Positions 62,982 to 64,000 of a DNA stretch of 64,000 nt are shown one piece after another. Both the position numbers and the translations under genes were made by a program. This stretch comes from Micromonospora sp. MH99. GTDB lineage: Bacteria; Actinomycetota; Actinomycetes; Mycobacteriales; Micromonosporaceae. Every line of letters begins with the position of its first letter. The first letter of the stretch is position 1. The notes below the pieces were generated by a model. It saw only the letters and a list, made by a program, of their open reading frames with translations. It did no database searches and was not told the origin of the DNA. The DNA is taken from the NCBI RefSeq assembly GCF_021442385.1, contig NZ_MUZA01000014.1, positions 1-64,000 of the forward strand. Reading direction: 5' to 3'.

Positions 62982-64000
62982 GTGACGACGATCCCGAACG
63001 TGCTCGCCAACCGGTACGCCTCGCCCGAACTGGTCGCCCTCTGGTCACCGGAGGAGAAGGTCCGGATGGAGCGGCGGCTCTGGCTCGCCGTGCTCCGTGC
63101 ACAGCGCGACCTCGGGGTGCCCGTGCCGGACGGCGTGGTCGAGGCGTACGAGCGGGTGCTCGACCAGGTCGACCTCGCCTCGATCGCGGAGCGGGAGCGG
63201 GTCACCCGGCACGACGTGAAGGCCCGCATCGAGGAGTTCAGCGCGCTCGCCGGGCACGAGCACGTGCACAAGGGGATGACCTCCCGCGACCTCACCGAGA
63301 ACGTCGAGCAGCTTCAGGTGCGCGCCTCGCTGGAGCTGATCCGGGACCGGGTGGTGGCCACCCTCGCCCGGCTGGCCTGGCTCGCGTACGAGCACTCCGA
63401 GCTGGTGATGACCGGCCGTTCGCACAACGTGGCGGCGCAGGCCACCACGTTGGGCAAGCGCTTCGCGTCGGCGGCGGAGGAGCTGCTGATCGCGTACGAG
63501 CGGCTGGAGGAGCTGATCGCCCGCTACCCGCTGCGCGGGATCAAGGGCCCGGTCGGCACGGCCGCCGACCAGCTCGACCTCTTCGACGGCGACGCCGACA
63601 AGGTGGCCGAGCTGGAGCGGCGCGTCGCCGAGCACCTGGGCTTCGCGCGGGTGCTGGACAGCGTCGGGCAGGTCTACCCGCGCTCGTTGGACTTCGACGT
63701 GCTGTCGGCGCTGGCGCAGACCGCCGCCGCGCCGTCGTCGCTGGCGACCACGATCCGGCTGATGGTCGGTCAGGAGTTGGTGACCGAGGGCTTCAAGCCG
63801 GGTCAGGTCGGCTCCAGCGCGATGCCGCACAAGATGAACACCCGTTCGTCGGAGCGGGTGAACGGCTTCGCGGTGATCATCCGGGGTTACCTGTCGATGG
63901 TCGGCGAGCTGGCGGGTGACCAGTGGAACGAGGGGGACGTGTCCTGCTCGGTGGTCCGCCGGGTGGCCCTGCCGGACGCGTTCTTCGCCGCCGACGGGCT
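62982..64000 (+). CDS. purB: Adenylosuccinate lyase, N-terminal part
   Basis: 339 codons visible; the gene continues beyond the window. It releases fumarate from adenylosuccinate and SAICAR. Signatures: VTTIPNVLANRYASPELVAL start, AGHEHVHKGMTSRDLTENVE, TGRSHNVAAQATTLGKRFAS and the SSxMPxKxN motif GSSAMPHKMNTRSSERVNG. GTG 62982 (MTTIPNVLANRYA) fits the family start; ATG 62973 with AGGAG close by is the alternative. With purA (41441) and purD (43951), a third purine gene of the window. Confidence 0.94.
   Translation, partial: MTTIPNVLANRYASPELVALWSPEEKVRMERRLWLAVLRAQRDLGVPVPDGVVEAYERVLDQVDLASIAERERVTRHDVKARIEEFSALAGHEHVHKGMTSRDLTENVEQLQVRASLELIRDRVVATLARLAWLAYEHSELVMTGRSHNVAAQATTLGKRFASAAEELLIAYERLEELIARYPLRGIKGPVGTAADQLDLFDGDADKVAELERRVAEHLGFARVLDSVGQVYPRSLDFDVLSALAQTAAAPSSLATTIRLMVGQELVTEGFKPGQVGSSAMPHKMNTRSSERVNGFAVIIRGYLSMVGELAGDQWNEGDVSCSVVRRVALPDAFFAADG

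Overview
The window looks like chromosomal DNA from a high-GC actinomycete, most likely Micromonospora or a close relative in the Micromonosporaceae. The evidence is very high GC, many GTG starts, many leaderless promoters (TAnnnT about 6-8 nt before the start codon), an HspR/HAIR-type heat-shock system, a block matching the mycobacterial fabG4-htdX-fadA2 genes, and a DUF3151 gene near the aldolase gene. No tRNA, rRNA, CRISPR array, transposase or prophage was recognised. Family names come from motif recognition by eye; no search was run.

Layout. 1-5 kb: the tail of a proline-rich gene, a 45-residue conserved small protein, and a branched-chain 2-oxoacid dehydrogenase operon (E1a-E1b-E2, minus strand). 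5-12 kb: a proline/threonine-rich secreted protein, a PAP2-like membrane protein, and a minus-strand operon with two dynamin-like GTPases. 11.6-16.6 kb: dnaK-grpE-dnaJ-hspR behind a HAIR operator; clpB at 22 kb has its own HAIR site. 16.6-21.9 kb: a K+/H+-type antiporter with its regulatory subunit, a small GntR-regulated cassette between two copies of a dispersed repeat, and a divergent epoxide hydrolase/TetR pair. 24.6-32 kb: small membrane proteins, an SDR enzyme, pyrE, an ArsR regulator, a DedA protein and an LPxTG surface protein. 32-38 kb: a sigma factor co-transcribed with a LytR-CpsA-Psr protein, a class II aldolase, a LOG-family protein and a DUF3151 protein. 37.7-45.2 kb: an EspI-like ATPase with a long repetitive N-terminus, a DAG-kinase-like protein with a cysteine-rich N-terminus, purA, a DUF559 nuclease gene bracketed by palindromic repeats, and purD. 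45-49 kb: acyl-CoA synthetase, acyl-CoA dehydrogenase, SCP2 protein and a divergent TetR. 49-52.6 kb: a two-component system between two DedA genes. 52.6-56.6 kb: a four-gene operon described below. 56.7-60.4 kb: htdX-fabG4 divergent from fadA2. 60.5-62.8 kb: a secreted beta-helix/PKD/fascin-like protein broken by a frameshift. 62.98-64 kb: purB, running off the edge.

The most unusual locus is the tightly packed minus-strand operon 56606-52658: an NrtR-type Nudix regulator, a J-domain fused to an atypical protein kinase lacking the HRD aspartate, a vWA protein with a MIDAS motif, and a divergent PurA paralogue that keeps catalytic Asp13 but has a rewritten aspartate-binding loop. It looks like a regulated purine-nucleotide-modifying or ligating system under NAD/ADP-ribose control.

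Two further points span the window. A 19-bp element with identical flanks (CCTACT-N5-GTAGGGTT) sits at both the SCP2/TetR and the fadA2/fabG4 divergent promoters, 10 kb apart, and suggests a small TetR fatty-acid/sterol regulon. Four copies of a palindromic element with about 21-bp arms starting TGATCA lie just after genes, two of them around the nuclease gene.
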